DNA of 57,224 nucleotides from Chthonomonas sp. UBA1950. GTDB lineage: Bacteria; Armatimonadota; Fimbriimonadia; Fimbriimonadales; Fimbriimonadaceae. The notes beneath the pieces are model-generated. The model saw only the letters and a list, made by a program, of their open reading frames with translations, ran no database searches and was not told the origin of the DNA. Positions 7,467-16,048 of the stretch are shown here, in pieces (within the stretch, counting starts at the first letter, position 1; every line of letters begins with the position of its first letter). The stretch spans positions 1-57,224 of the forward strand of contig DDEQ01000008.1 in NCBI GenBank assembly GCA_002336105.1. Direction: 5' to 3'. Position numbers and translations under genes: made by a program.

Positions 7467-8552
7467 ATGATGATTGCCGCCGCGCTCCCACTCTTGGCGA
7501 TTTCAGCTTTGAACCAACGTGCGTTCAAAGAGGTGAAGTTCGCGCCTCAGCCAAAGTTGCCGACGGTGTTCGTTCGGCAGTATATGGAAAAGGTCCCGCA
7601 AACTCGTCTGTCTCCCAAAGAGATCGACGGCAATCATCTGGAGTTTGAATGGGTAACGGTTGGTTACGGAACGCTTCCTGATGGCCGAGGAGCCGCACGC
7701 TTTGCGACCTACTCGCAGCAGGCAAATACCAGCGCCACGAACAAGGCGCTGGACGTCACTCGAATGCTTCTTAGGCTCTGGACCTATAACTACGGAAAGC
7801 TGAAATTTGACCATTCTCAGGTTTATGAACTGGGCCTAATTGACGTTTTTTTGTGTTGGGGTGGAAAGGCGGGCGGAGAACAGTTGTTCGATGAAGACCC
7901 GCAAACAAAGTCTAAGGTGAATACCATTTACCTTTATGATCTGAACAGTTTTACCGACCCCTTGGAAATGGCCAGGGAAGTCGCACATGAGTACGGTCAC
8001 GCTACACTCCCAGCCGTTGGCGGATTCAAAGAACCCGAGGATTGGGCGAACGGTTACCTCGGAGAAAAACTTTATCTATGGATGCTCAATCGCGACGCAA
8101 AAGCTGGAACGTTGACCCCTGAAGACATGATGGGGGTCACCAAGGAACAGCTTCAAAAATGGGTAGACACGAATGTTGCCCCTGTCGTCACCACCGTTGT
8201 ACTTCACGGCCCCGACAGCGAGTTGCTGAAAGGAACGTCAAAAGCATCAATGGATGCCTATTTGGGGCTGGCTATGTACAGCGCTCAGGTGCTCGGAGAA
8301 GGCGTTTTTGCACGGGCCATGAAGCTGATAGGTTCTACCCAAGCAAAGGACTTTCCGGAGGCGATTGTGCTTGCAGCGCAGGAACCAGAACAAATCAACG
8401 TAAACATTCCTGAGCAATGTAGAGGGCAAGCGATCTGGTTGCCGCTAGCTAAAGGGGACATCTTTGGCGGCAAGATTCTACAAAAGAAGGGAAGCTGGGT
8501 TAAGGTTCAACCTGGCACCGGGGCCGTAATCATCAAACCCAGTCTTCCCTAA
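7467..8552 (+). CDS. secreted HEXXH-motif protein, putative metallopeptidase
   Basis: A 361-residue protein with a short hydrophobic N-terminus that could be a signal peptide (MMIAAALPLLAISALNQRA). Near residue 175 is REVAHEYGHATLP, a zinc-binding HEXXH motif. A Glu about 23 residues later (GYLGEKLYLW) could be the third ligand as in gluzincins. I do not recognise the family, and the C-terminal part (SKASMDAYLGLAMYSAQVLGEGVF) has no known motif. It lies 21 bp after trxB and ends 6 bp from the convergent TlpA-like gene. Confidence 0.6.
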   Translation: MMIAAALPLLAISALNQRAFKEVKFAPQPKLPTVFVRQYMEKVPQTRLSPKEIDGNHLEFEWVTVGYGTLPDGRGAARFATYSQQANTSATNKALDVTRMLLRLWTYNYGKLKFDHSQVYELGLIDVFLCWGGKAGGEQLFDEDPQTKSKVNTIYLYDLNSFTDPLEMAREVAHEYGHATLPAVGGFKEPEDWANGYLGEKLYLWMLNRDAKAGTLTPEDMMGVTKEQLQKWVDTNVAPVVTTVVLHGPDSELLKGTSKASMDAYLGLAMYSAQVLGEGVFARAMKLIGSTQAKDFPEAIVLAAQEPEQINVNIPEQCRGQAIWLPLAKGDIFGGKILQKKGSWVKVQPGTGAVIIKPSLP

Positions 8553-8558
8553 AGGCGG

Positions 8559-9083
8559 TTACTTGGCTTTCAGAAGTTTGGTGATTTCTGGCTCAAACGC
8601 GCTAACGATAGCTTTCTTGTCAAAGCTTGGGATTCCTACGTGAACGTTGGCTACCTTTCCATCTTTGCCAAGGATGATGAACGCAGGGATTGAGCTAATC
8701 TCAAGGCTCCGTGCCAGTCCGTCGTTTTCGACGGTGAATGGATAGGAGTACTTGTGCTCAGCAACATACTTTTTGGCGCTAGCAAGAGCAGCGCCCTGCT
8801 CCATGCAGTTAGCTCCGATTACCACCAAGCCCTTGCTTGAATACTTCTTATAAAGCTCATCCATTGCAGGAGATGCGGCTTTGCATGGTCCGCACCATGA
8901 CGCCCAGAAGTCCAGAATCACAACTCTGCCTAGAAGCGACTTGTTGGTAATTTTCTTACCGTTCAAGTCCTTCATGATGAAATTTGGAGCTTTCTTCCCG
9001 ATGAAGCTGTCTGGACCGGCATGCGCTTGGGTCAGCCCAAGTGAAGCAACTGCCGCAAAAGCGATTAATGTCTTGGAGTTCAT
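8559..9083 (-). CDS. TlpA/ResA-like periplasmic thiol-disulfide oxidoreductase
   Basis: A 174-residue protein from the ATG at 9083, where a signal peptide begins (MNSKTLIAFAAVASLGLTQAHA). An earlier in-frame start at 9122 would bury it. The redoxin/AhpC-TSA fold has FWASWCGPCKAASP as active site, a cis-proline loop ISSIPAFIILG, and the inserted region between beta2 and alpha typical of TlpA-like proteins. These reduce disulfides on exported proteins such as apocytochrome c or act in general envelope redox. Only generic function can be given, as no cytochrome maturation gene is adjacent. Confidence 0.85.
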   Translation of the reverse strand: MNSKTLIAFAAVASLGLTQAHAGPDSFIGKKAPNFIMKDLNGKKITNKSLLGRVVILDFWASWCGPCKAASPAMDELYKKYSSKGLVVIGANCMEQGAALASAKKYVAEHKYSYPFTVENDGLARSLEISSIPAFIILGKDGKVANVHVGIPSFDKKAIVSAFEPEITKLLKAK

Positions 9084-9160
9084 GATGTCTTTTCTTGCCG
9101 CAGTTGCGGCCTCTAGCTTCATAACGTACCTCGTTCACGAATCGTTACCCAAATTCGCGT

Positions 9161-9166
9161 CATAAT
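9161..9166 (+). promoter_or_regulatory. -10 element (CATAAT) directly before a GTG start
   Basis: CATAAT is followed by 6 nt and the GTG at 9173. This spacing predicts transcription starting at the start codon (leaderless mRNA). Confidence 0.45.
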
Positions 9167-9172
9167 CCGCCA

Positions 9173-10537
9173 GTGAAACGTTGGGCTCCAGGTTTTGTTG
9201 CGACTCTTTTGAGTTGTCTGTGGATCCTCAGCTACAGAGCCACGACTCCTGGGCTTCTCAAGGATTCAGATACGGGAGTTTTGCTTCAGACGATTCGCCA
9301 AGAGTCCACTTGGAAGTGGTTTCTAGGTGATTGGCCTCTTAAAAACCACTTTTATCGCCCGATTTCGACCCTTGCGTTTCAACTCGATAATTGGCTCTAT
9401 AAAGACCAAGCGTGGGGCTATGGACTTACCAATGCCTTACTGGTGTGCACTTGCGTCCTGTTGTTATTCTGGTTTCTGAGAGAACTCACTGAAAGTCCGT
9501 CGGTTACGACAATCAGCACACTCTATTTCGCCTTGCTTCACATCGAGAAGACTGGAATCTTTGCTAAAACCAGTTTCTATCTGGCAATAGTTGTCCTCGT
9601 TTTGGGTGCTGTACGTCACGGAAAAAGCGTTCGCAACTATCTTCCTGCTTCTCTAGTCCTCTTCATGCTCAGCGGGCAATTATACGGAATTGGTTCCTTA
9701 TACTCAGGAACGATCGGATGGCTGCCCGGGCGAACCGCGACGGTCATGACTGTCTTTGCCCTCGCCGCGCTTGCCGCATATGCTCGGTACGAGCGATTGA
9801 CGGCCAAGCGGCCCGAGGCAAAACCCGCCGCCGCCCTGGATCTCCCAGCAACCAAAGGCACCATTCTGTCAACGAGTAAAGCACGCGCTCCATGGGTTTG
9901 GGCAATTCTGAGCATTCTGTCCCTGGCTTTAGCCCTAGGGGCCTATGAACAAGCTGTGATGCTGCCCGCCGCGTTTCTTGGAGTCGCAGTGTCGATGCGT
10001 TTGCGAGGGCTACGAGTCCATTGGGCTTGGCAAGTTGCCTTTTGGGCAGTTTTGGTCGGATACATTGAACTTCGGTTTCAGCTATTGCCCGTCGGCAAAA
10101 GCGCATATCAGTCTCAGCAACTTCGCTCAAGTATGTATGGATCATTAATTGCGCTTGCAGACTACGTGTTTCCGAGCCTAGCATTGCTACCGGGAATGCT
10201 TGTCACCCTTGAGGCGGGGCCACTCCTTTGGATCATTGACCTTAAGCCTTGGCTGGCCGTCTTGCAGTTCGTTTCCGAAGGAACAAGCGCTTATCAGGCG
10301 AAACGGCAATATGTTTGGTGCTTAACCGGTTGGGCTATGTCGATTATCGCCTTTTTACCAATGGCTTTCTTGAAGTCTTTCGACCACTATCACTATTGGC
10401 CGATGGCGATGAGGAGCCTTATGGTAACAGGCTTTATCCTCGTCGCAAAAGAGCTTGTGGTTATCGCGTTGTCGCCCCAATCGTTGCGAGCGCCTGAACG
10501 ACTTGCTCCCGCACCTGGTTCGCTTCCTCGTCTGTGA
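9173..10537 (+). CDS. multispanning membrane protein, GT-C-like, paralogue of the gene at 16929
   Basis: A 454-residue protein starting with GTG, with about 9-10 hydrophobic segments. After the first segment comes an acidic loop (KDSDTGVLL), then GDWPLKNHFYRPISTLAFQLD, WLPGRTAT, YEQAV, YQSQQLRS and HYHYWPMAMRSL. The layout (first external loop with Asp, many membrane helices) is that of GT-C glycosyltransferases, which move sugars from lipid-linked donors; this is inference. All listed motifs recur in the protein at 16929. Its last 77 bp overlap the end of pheT on the opposite strand. Confidence 0.6.
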   Translation: MKRWAPGFVATLLSCLWILSYRATTPGLLKDSDTGVLLQTIRQESTWKWFLGDWPLKNHFYRPISTLAFQLDNWLYKDQAWGYGLTNALLVCTCVLLLFWFLRELTESPSVTTISTLYFALLHIEKTGIFAKTSFYLAIVVLVLGAVRHGKSVRNYLPASLVLFMLSGQLYGIGSLYSGTIGWLPGRTATVMTVFALAALAAYARYERLTAKRPEAKPAAALDLPATKGTILSTSKARAPWVWAILSILSLALALGAYEQAVMLPAAFLGVAVSMRLRGLRVHWAWQVAFWAVLVGYIELRFQLLPVGKSAYQSQQLRSSMYGSLIALADYVFPSLALLPGMLVTLEAGPLLWIIDLKPWLAVLQFVSEGTSAYQAKRQYVWCLTGWAMSIIAFLPMAFLKSFDHYHYWPMAMRSLMVTGFILVAKELVVIALSPQSLRAPERLAPAPGSLPRL

Positions 10538-12485
10538 AGTTCTGTCCGTGCTTTCTAAGCTGGAGGGTGACTCCTAATGAGTGCATGCCTTCGGGCAGAT
10601 TTGCGCCGGCATACACATCAAAGAGCCAGAGCTTTTCGAGGACATCGCCCGCTCCTTCTCGCACTTTGTCTTCGAGAGTCGCAAATGGGATTTCCTTCGA
10701 AACGAGCACTGCGATATCTCGGCGGACGGCGGGGTTTCGGCTCAGCAAAGGAACCGCAATATCAGATTGTCTACCGTCAAGGAGCAGGTCAACATCTAAC
10801 TCAGCCAGCACCGTCGAAGCCGGAAGCTTCGTTTCATCGGCAATCTTTGGATGAATTTGCCCCATGACTCCAACCACTCTGCCCTCGATCAAGATCTGAG
10901 CTTGACGGGTCGGGTGGAGCCGTGAATCGACGGATTTCGTCTCGAGCACAAGCGGGTATCCAACGGCAACAAGAGTCTCTTCTAGGACGCCTTTGAGAAC
11001 AAAGAAGTCGGCATTCGGTAAGACTTCACCTTTTCGGTCAAGAGGAATCAGTGTTCCGGTTGACAGTAACGCGACAGACTTACGCTCAACGTATCCAGAG
11101 GAATCTTTCGAGAACACTTTGCCGATTTCGAAAAGATGGATGTCTCGACCGCCGTTTCTCTGAGCCGATTCAGCCAAAGAAGGCAGTAAAGAGTTTCGAA
11201 GATAGGCTAGATCCGGTCCTGCTGGCTCGCGTGGACCGATTCGCTCAGTAGTTGCGTCGAGTGAGTGGAGGTCTCGCAAAGAATGACTGACGATCTGGAT
11301 AAATCCTAGCCGTACAATGGCTTCGCGAAGCTTTTCCTCTTGATGGAGTTTGCCTCTCGGGCCTCCAAGAGTTGTGGTTCCGAACGGGAGCGCCTCAGGA
11401 ATTTTCTCGAAGCCGTGAACACGCCCAATCTCTTCGATAAAGTCCTCTTCGCGAATGAGGTCAGGCCGCCAAGTCGGAGGCATAACGGTCACGACGTCAT
11501 CGTTCCCATCAACACTCATCCCCAGTCGCTCAAGATATTGCTTGGCTTGAGCTGCGCTGATCTCCATTCCGAGTAGCTTGGATGCGCGAGTGAACGAAAC
11601 CTGGACGGGTTTTGGATTCGGTTTGATTGGGTACTCATCGATCAAAACACTTCCAGGGAGTCCGAGCAGTTCTGTGAACCGTTCGATAGCCGCAACAACC
11701 CCTTCGGGGTCGACGCTCCTTTCAAATCGGTAAGAAGCATCGGTGTTGAGTCCCAACTGCTTTCGGGTCTTTCGAACGGACGTGTTAACGAAATGTGCTG
11801 ATTCCAAAAGCAACTGTGTCGTCGAATCAGTGACTTCGCTCGTTTCGCCGCCCATGACCCCGGCTACGGCTACTGGGGTCGTCGCGTCACAAATCATCAT
11901 GTGGTTCGGTTTCAACTCGTGCTCGTCGCCATTAAGCGTCGTCAGCTTTTCGCCTGGCTTCGCCTTTCGAACGACAATTTCGCCGCTCGCCAGTTTCTGA
12001 TAGTCGAATGCATGGAGAGGCTGACCCAATTCCAGCATCACGTAATTCGTAAGGTCAACAAGCAAACTGATCGGACGCTGCCCTGATTTTCGAAGTCTCT
12101 CTTGTATGAGGGCCGGGGCTTCGCCTTGCGGCGCGTTAGGCCAGAATCGGCAAGCATATCGAGTGCAATCCTCGGTTTCAATCGTGACTTTCGCGGGGTT
12201 CTCGCTTCCGTCGCAACCGTTCGAACCAGCAAACCTCTTAGCAGCGCGAAGATAGAGGTCGGTCGGCTTTGATTCTGGATCTTTCGCGAGCACTTCACGC
12301 GAGAGCCCAAATACCGAGAGACCGTCGCCCCGGTTGCTCATCACCTTCATGTCAAGAACAGGCTCGCCTTCAACCTCTTCGATGCCCTCCAACTCAAACC
12401 CTGCCATGGTGAGCAGGTCACCAATTGCTTGAGCGTCTAATTTGGTTTCGACAAAGTCGAGGAGCATCGAATACGGAAACTTCAC
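10461..12485 (-). CDS. pheT: phenylalanine-tRNA ligase beta subunit lacking the EMAP-type domain
   Basis: A 674-residue cytosolic subunit of PheRS (alpha2beta2). The B1 start (MKFPYSMLLDFVETKL), the DLTNYVMLELGQPLHAFD region of B3/B4, RSVDPEG, the B5 domain (KLLGMEISAAQAKQYLERLG, PTWRPDL) and the C-terminal anticodon-binding FDX-ACB domain (RDIAVLVSKEIPF, LTLQLR-like end) are all visible. The usual beta subunit has about 800 residues. Here residue about 38 (EEVEGEPV) runs straight into LDMKVMSNRGDGLS, which normally follows the OB-fold EMAP-like insert, so that domain is missing. pheS is not adjacent. A GTG start with TAAACT 6 nt before it is favoured. Confidence 0.93.
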   Translation of the reverse strand: MKFPYSMLLDFVETKLDAQAIGDLLTMAGFELEGIEEVEGEPVLDMKVMSNRGDGLSVFGLSREVLAKDPESKPTDLYLRAAKRFAGSNGCDGSENPAKVTIETEDCTRYACRFWPNAPQGEAPALIQERLRKSGQRPISLLVDLTNYVMLELGQPLHAFDYQKLASGEIVVRKAKPGEKLTTLNGDEHELKPNHMMICDATTPVAVAGVMGGETSEVTDSTTQLLLESAHFVNTSVRKTRKQLGLNTDASYRFERSVDPEGVVAAIERFTELLGLPGSVLIDEYPIKPNPKPVQVSFTRASKLLGMEISAAQAKQYLERLGMSVDGNDDVVTVMPPTWRPDLIREEDFIEEIGRVHGFEKIPEALPFGTTTLGGPRGKLHQEEKLREAIVRLGFIQIVSHSLRDLHSLDATTERIGPREPAGPDLAYLRNSLLPSLAESAQRNGGRDIHLFEIGKVFSKDSSGYVERKSVALLSTGTLIPLDRKGEVLPNADFFVLKGVLEETLVAVGYPLVLETKSVDSRLHPTRQAQILIEGRVVGVMGQIHPKIADETKLPASTVLAELDVDLLLDGRQSDIAVPLLSRNPAVRRDIAVLVSKEIPFATLEDKVREGAGDVLEKLWLFDVYAGANLPEGMHSLGVTLQLRKHGQNFTDEEANQVREQVVQALATIGATTR

Positions 12486-12491
12486 TCCTTG

Positions 12492-12497
12492 AGTTTA
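12492..12497 (-). promoter_or_regulatory. -10 element (TAAACT) directly before the pheT GTG
   Basis: On the minus strand TAAACT is followed by 6 nt (CAAGGA) and the GTG at 12485. The AAGGA touches the start codon, too close to serve as a ribosome-binding site. Confidence 0.45.
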
Positions 12498-12687
12498 CTT
12501 TGCCAAAGACCCTAACAGACGCTCATCTCAAGTGCAGTAGCAATCGGTAGCAAAGTCTCGGCTAAACAACCTGTGAAGTTTCCAATCTCGTCAAGCACTT
12601 TGCTAACTCGAAACCACTTTGGAGACTCAGCTTCTTGGGACTCGATGTTGGTTCCCGAACACTAAAGGCTATCTGAATTGAACGAGT

Positions 12688-13137
12688 CTAGATCACGAAA
12701 TCAGGAAGATTCTTGACGCCTGACAAGGCCAATTGCTCTTCGGAAAGACCATGGAACTCGATGCGATCAAGTGTTTGGTTTAGCATGTCGTTAATTCGTT
12801 GGTAGGTCTGCCGAAGAGCGCACTCCGATGGGTAAGGGCATCCGCAGTTGCTCGCGTTTTCCAGGCAGGCGATATCATCAAGCGAGTCGTCCATTGCGCG
12901 AACGACGGCACCGAGGGTGATTTTTCCTGGCGCTTTAGAAAGGGCGTATCCGCCTCCCGGACCTTTGCGACTTTGCACAAGACCAGCCGTCTTCAGTCCA
13001 ACGAGAATTTGCTGGAGATATTTTAGGGGAATGCCTTGTTTGTCCGCGATCTCCTGAATCAGGATCGGGCCTTCGTTGTATCGGTGACTCAGGTGAAGCA
13101 TTGCTCGCGCCGCATACCTAGCCCGACTAGACAACAT
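12688..13137 (-). CDS. Rrf2-family transcriptional regulator with cysteine motif
   Basis: A 149-residue regulator with an N-terminal winged helix (MLSSRARYAARAMLHL, IADKQGIPLKYLQQIL, VQSRKGPGGGYAL) as in IscR, NsrR and CymR. Cysteines in IACLENASNCGCPYPSEC (about residues 91-106) are placed as in Fe-S-binding members, so it may sense iron-sulfur status, oxygen or nitric oxide. It stands alone between rnpB and pheT, so targets are unknown. The promoter TAAAAT lies 6 nt before the ATG. Confidence 0.88.
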   Translation of the reverse strand: MLSSRARYAARAMLHLSHRYNEGPILIQEIADKQGIPLKYLQQILVGLKTAGLVQSRKGPGGGYALSKAPGKITLGAVVRAMDDSLDDIACLENASNCGCPYPSECALRQTYQRINDMLNQTLDRIEFHGLSEEQLALSGVKNLPDFVI

Positions 13138-13143
13138 GAGTTC

Positions 13144-13149
13144 ATTTTA
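13144..13149 (-). promoter_or_regulatory. -10 element (TAAAAT) directly before the Rrf2 gene
   Basis: Minus-strand TAAAAT, then 6 nt (GAACTC), then the ATG at 13137. No ribosome-binding site fits between, consistent with a leaderless transcript. Confidence 0.5.
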
Positions 13150-13217
13150 GCGGATTGATCTTGACTTAGGTGGTCAACTATTCGGAAATTTCGACACGTT
13201 AGGCTTTGAACAAAGAG

Positions 13218-13541
13218 TACGGAGCTGTCCTATAAGCCGGATTCTGTCGTGGATGGCGATTTATCTACGCGGCCAACCCGGAGGGTCGGCGAGCAGCGTC
13301 TGCCCCTCCCTATTTGGCCTTGCTTCCAGCGGGGTTTGCCCGGCCAGACGGTTACCCGTACTGCCGGTGGGCTCTTACCCCACCATTTCACCCTTACCCT
13401 TTCGGGCGGTTTGTTTCTGTTGCACTTTCCATCGGGTCGCCCCGTCCCAGCTTGCAACCTTGCTGGGCGCTGTGCTCTATGAAGTCCGGACTTTCCTCCC
13501 TTTGCAATCGCAAAGAGCCGCCATCTGGACAACTCCGGGAT
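13218..13541 (-). ncRNA. rnpB: RNase P RNA (type A)
   Basis: The catalytic RNA of RNase P, which trims tRNA 5' leaders. Read on the minus strand it has the universal GAGGAAAGTCCGGAC core (P4 5' side, CR-I), ACAGAAACAAACCGCC, AAGGGTGAAATGGTGGGGTAAGAGCCCACC-type sequence (18-20 nt blocks), and the 3' CR-V ACAGAATCCGGCTTATAGG. The ends CGGAGTTGTCC and GGACAGCTCCG form an 11-bp P1 helix, which sets the boundaries to within a few bases. At about 320 nt it is slightly short for type A. A possible promoter (TTGACC at 13574-13579, minus) lies upstream. Confidence 0.95.
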
Positions 13542-13613
13542 AAGAGGATACCTAGGCACGTAGAAAGAAAAGCGGTCAACGGTTGTACAATTCATTAGCC
13601 GACCTAGGCTTTC

Positions 13614-15401
13614 ATGGCGACTGATTCACTTGCCGACGGATCGAATTTTGCAAAGCATGCTTTGCTGAATCATTTACGCGACTGTCCCACAGACGCGCGC
13701 CTGCCTGCGCATGAACTGGCCGCGAAATTCGGGCTCGAACAATCGTTCGTGCAGTCCGTCCTAAATCAAGCCAAATTTGAGAAGGAGCAAGAATGCAGCC
13801 CGCTCCGATTACCACGAATCTCCTTCAAATGGATTGGTCGGCTGTGGGACGCCATTTGGCGAGGATTTGACTCTCTTCTCAAATCGCCATCGGCATTCAT
13901 CGCGATCACCTCTCTTCTGTTCGCGGCAGATTGTTTTTACACCAACAGCCTTCGAGATGGCGGTGGGTTGACTTTTTCTGGTGGAACGACTGCGCGTATT
14001 TCGCTTCAGGACCTGAACGTTGCTATAGGGTTTCTGGTCACTTTGCTTCTGCATATGCTTGCGTATTACCGGTTGAGGATGGCTCGATATGCCTTCTTTG
14101 GAGGACTGATCGTTTGGGTTATCTCCGCGTTCGGATTGATGATTTCAACTTGGTTCAGCCTGAAGGGAATTGACGAAACGCAACGAGGAGGCGTGGTCCT
14201 TTTGGTTGGGTTCGCCATGTTCTTCCTATCTGGAGTCTATGCTGCGTTTGGTGCATTTGCCGCATTGTGCGGAGGATGGATCGAGTTACGTAAGATTGAT
14301 CGACGCCAGGAACGGATGTCTCGTCAAGAGTTGTTAGCGCGCTATTTCGAGTTGCAAGAGCGTCTTGAAAAGCACACCTCATCGGTGAACGAAGCCCAAT
14401 GGGAGTCATGGCCGATTGTTCGTCATCTCAGAAGCAACCCTTATCCTGTTGTGCTCGCAGCTGGATTTCTGATCAACTTGGCGGTTGTCTTTACGATGAG
14501 ATATTTCAATGTCGACATCTTGCATCCGTCCGCACATCCACCCATCTCATTCATCATCATCAGCACTTCGCTGTCAGCGGTTTCGATTGCAATATTCGGA
14601 TGCTTTGCATTTCTCGGCGGAGGGCCTTGGCGCGCAGCTGTCATCACGATGGGTTTTTCATTGGGGCAGATGGTCGCAAACCTACTTCCCATTAGCTCTA
14701 TGTCGGAAGCGATTCTCCATCATCCAAGCTTTCAATTGAGAACAGTGGTTAGCTTTGTGGTTTTTGCCGGTGTAGGCTCATTGATCGGTTTTGGTGCACA
14801 AGTGCAGACCCGAACGCTGCAAAACCTGAACCTTCAACGGAACGACCCTGCCGCAATACTCGCCGAGATGCTAAAGATCCAGTGGCGACTTCGTGACCAT
14901 TCAGGGAGTGTCTGCGTGATGGTTGTTGATGCGGCTCAAAGTAGCGTGATGAAGCTCGATGCAGACCCGCTTGCCGTTGAGTTCAGCTTCCGCGAATATC
15001 AGGAATGGATTGAAGAGATTTGCGATCAATTTGACGGCCGCGTCCATTCAACAGCCGGCGACGGCGCAGTCGTTTCATTCCCCACATCGGCAAAGGCGCT
15101 AGCGGCTTCTCGTCGTATCCAAACCGAGATTAGCAACTTTAACGTTAACGTCAATCGACTGTCAAAACCGTTCCGACTTCGAATTGGATTGCACGTAGGT
15201 CAAGTGGCTGGTGAGATTAACGAGGTTCAATTTACCGACGTCATCGATATTGCAGCGCATATTCAAGACATCGCACCTATTCGCGGAATTGCGGTAAGCG
15301 ATGACGTAGCCGCGCAGTTACCCGAGGAGGAATTCGTTCCTCTCGCGCGGCAAGTCGATGGAAAACAGGTTCATATTGTCTTGAACCCAACGGAGAGTTA
15401 A
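13614..15401 (+). CDS. membrane protein with degenerate class III nucleotide-cyclase domain
   Basis: A 595-residue protein. Residues 1-60 contain a helical, HTH-like stretch (LPAHELAAKFGLEQSFVQSVLNQ). About eight membrane segments follow between residues 85 and 405. The C-terminal domain (about 430-590) has the class III adenylate/guanylate cyclase pattern: VMVVDAAQSS (metal Asp near 438), GRVHSTAGDGAVVSF (second metal Asp near 484) and RLRIGLHVGQVAGE. Key catalytic positions differ: the base-reading Lys is Ser, and the NxxxR transition-state pair is DIAAH, so it may bind nucleotide without making cAMP. Its TAA overlaps the lipB ATG by one base. Confidence 0.7.
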   Translation: MATDSLADGSNFAKHALLNHLRDCPTDARLPAHELAAKFGLEQSFVQSVLNQAKFEKEQECSPLRLPRISFKWIGRLWDAIWRGFDSLLKSPSAFIAITSLLFAADCFYTNSLRDGGGLTFSGGTTARISLQDLNVAIGFLVTLLLHMLAYYRLRMARYAFFGGLIVWVISAFGLMISTWFSLKGIDETQRGGVVLLVGFAMFFLSGVYAAFGAFAALCGGWIELRKIDRRQERMSRQELLARYFELQERLEKHTSSVNEAQWESWPIVRHLRSNPYPVVLAAGFLINLAVVFTMRYFNVDILHPSAHPPISFIIISTSLSAVSIAIFGCFAFLGGGPWRAAVITMGFSLGQMVANLLPISSMSEAILHHPSFQLRTVVSFVVFAGVGSLIGFGAQVQTRTLQNLNLQRNDPAAILAEMLKIQWRLRDHSGSVCVMVVDAAQSSVMKLDADPLAVEFSFREYQEWIEEICDQFDGRVHSTAGDGAVVSFPTSAKALAASRRIQTEISNFNVNVNRLSKPFRLRIGLHVGQVAGEINEVQFTDVIDIAAHIQDIAPIRGIAVSDDVAAQLPEEEFVPLARQVDGKQVHIVLNPTES

Positions 15402-16048
15402 TGAAATTTCAGGTCAGAGACCTCGGCCGGTTAAGCTACACCGAAGCCCTAGAGGTCCAAAAAGAAACGCTCGAAAAGGTGGTTAACGGCGAGAGTCCGA
15501 GCACACTTCTGTTGGTTGAACACAACCCGGTCATCACTCTTGGGGCAAACTTTCACGAAGATAATTTGCTCTTGCCCATTGAAGGATACGCAAAGAAGGG
15601 AATCGAGGTTTATCGGACAGACCGAGGAGGAGACGTCACGTTTCACGGTCCGGGGCAACTCGTAGCGTATCCCATTTTTAGCATTGCCGAAAGAGGCAAA
15701 GATGTTCATAAATGGCTGCGCGATATGGAGTCAGCGGTCATCCTAACGCTTCAATCATTCGGAGTCGAAGGAGGACGGAATGACGTCAATACAGGCGTTT
15801 GGGTTGGCTCTAACAAGATTTGCGCAATGGGGGTGAAACTTCGAAGATGGGTCTCGATGCACGGTTTGGCCCTGAACTGCAACACGAATCTTGGTTACTT
15901 CCAACTGATTGTCCCTTGTGGAATTCGCGGCGGCTATGGTGTGACGACCCTGACGCGAGAGCTTGGGCGGGAAGTGACGATTGATGAAGCCAAGCCGATC
16001 CTGATTCAACGGTTTCAAGAGGTGTTTGGTGAAGAAACTTCCGTTTGA
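15401..16048 (+). CDS. lipB: octanoyl-[acyl-carrier-protein]-protein N-octanoyltransferase
   Basis: A 215-residue cytosolic enzyme that moves octanoate from ACP to lipoyl domains, the first step of lipoic acid synthesis. Motifs: RGGDVTFHGPGQLVAYPIF (active-site loop, near 71-89), NTGVWVGSNKICAMGVKLRRW with the conserved Lys near residue 147, and the catalytic Cys in LIVPCGI near residue 172. Length is normal. It starts in the stop of the cyclase-like gene (TAATG) and overlaps rnhB, so the group is an operon. lipA is not present in the window. Confidence 0.95.
   Translation: MKFQVRDLGRLSYTEALEVQKETLEKVVNGESPSTLLLVEHNPVITLGANFHEDNLLLPIEGYAKKGIEVYRTDRGGDVTFHGPGQLVAYPIFSIAERGKDVHKWLRDMESAVILTLQSFGVEGGRNDVNTGVWVGSNKICAMGVKLRRWVSMHGLALNCNTNLGYFQLIVPCGIRGGYGVTTLTRELGREVTIDEAKPILIQRFQEVFGEETSV

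Noticed and set aside
13230..13598. Several ORFs of 60-120 codons on both strands
   Set aside because: The region is the RNase P RNA gene, with conserved core and P1 helix; the frames are chance.
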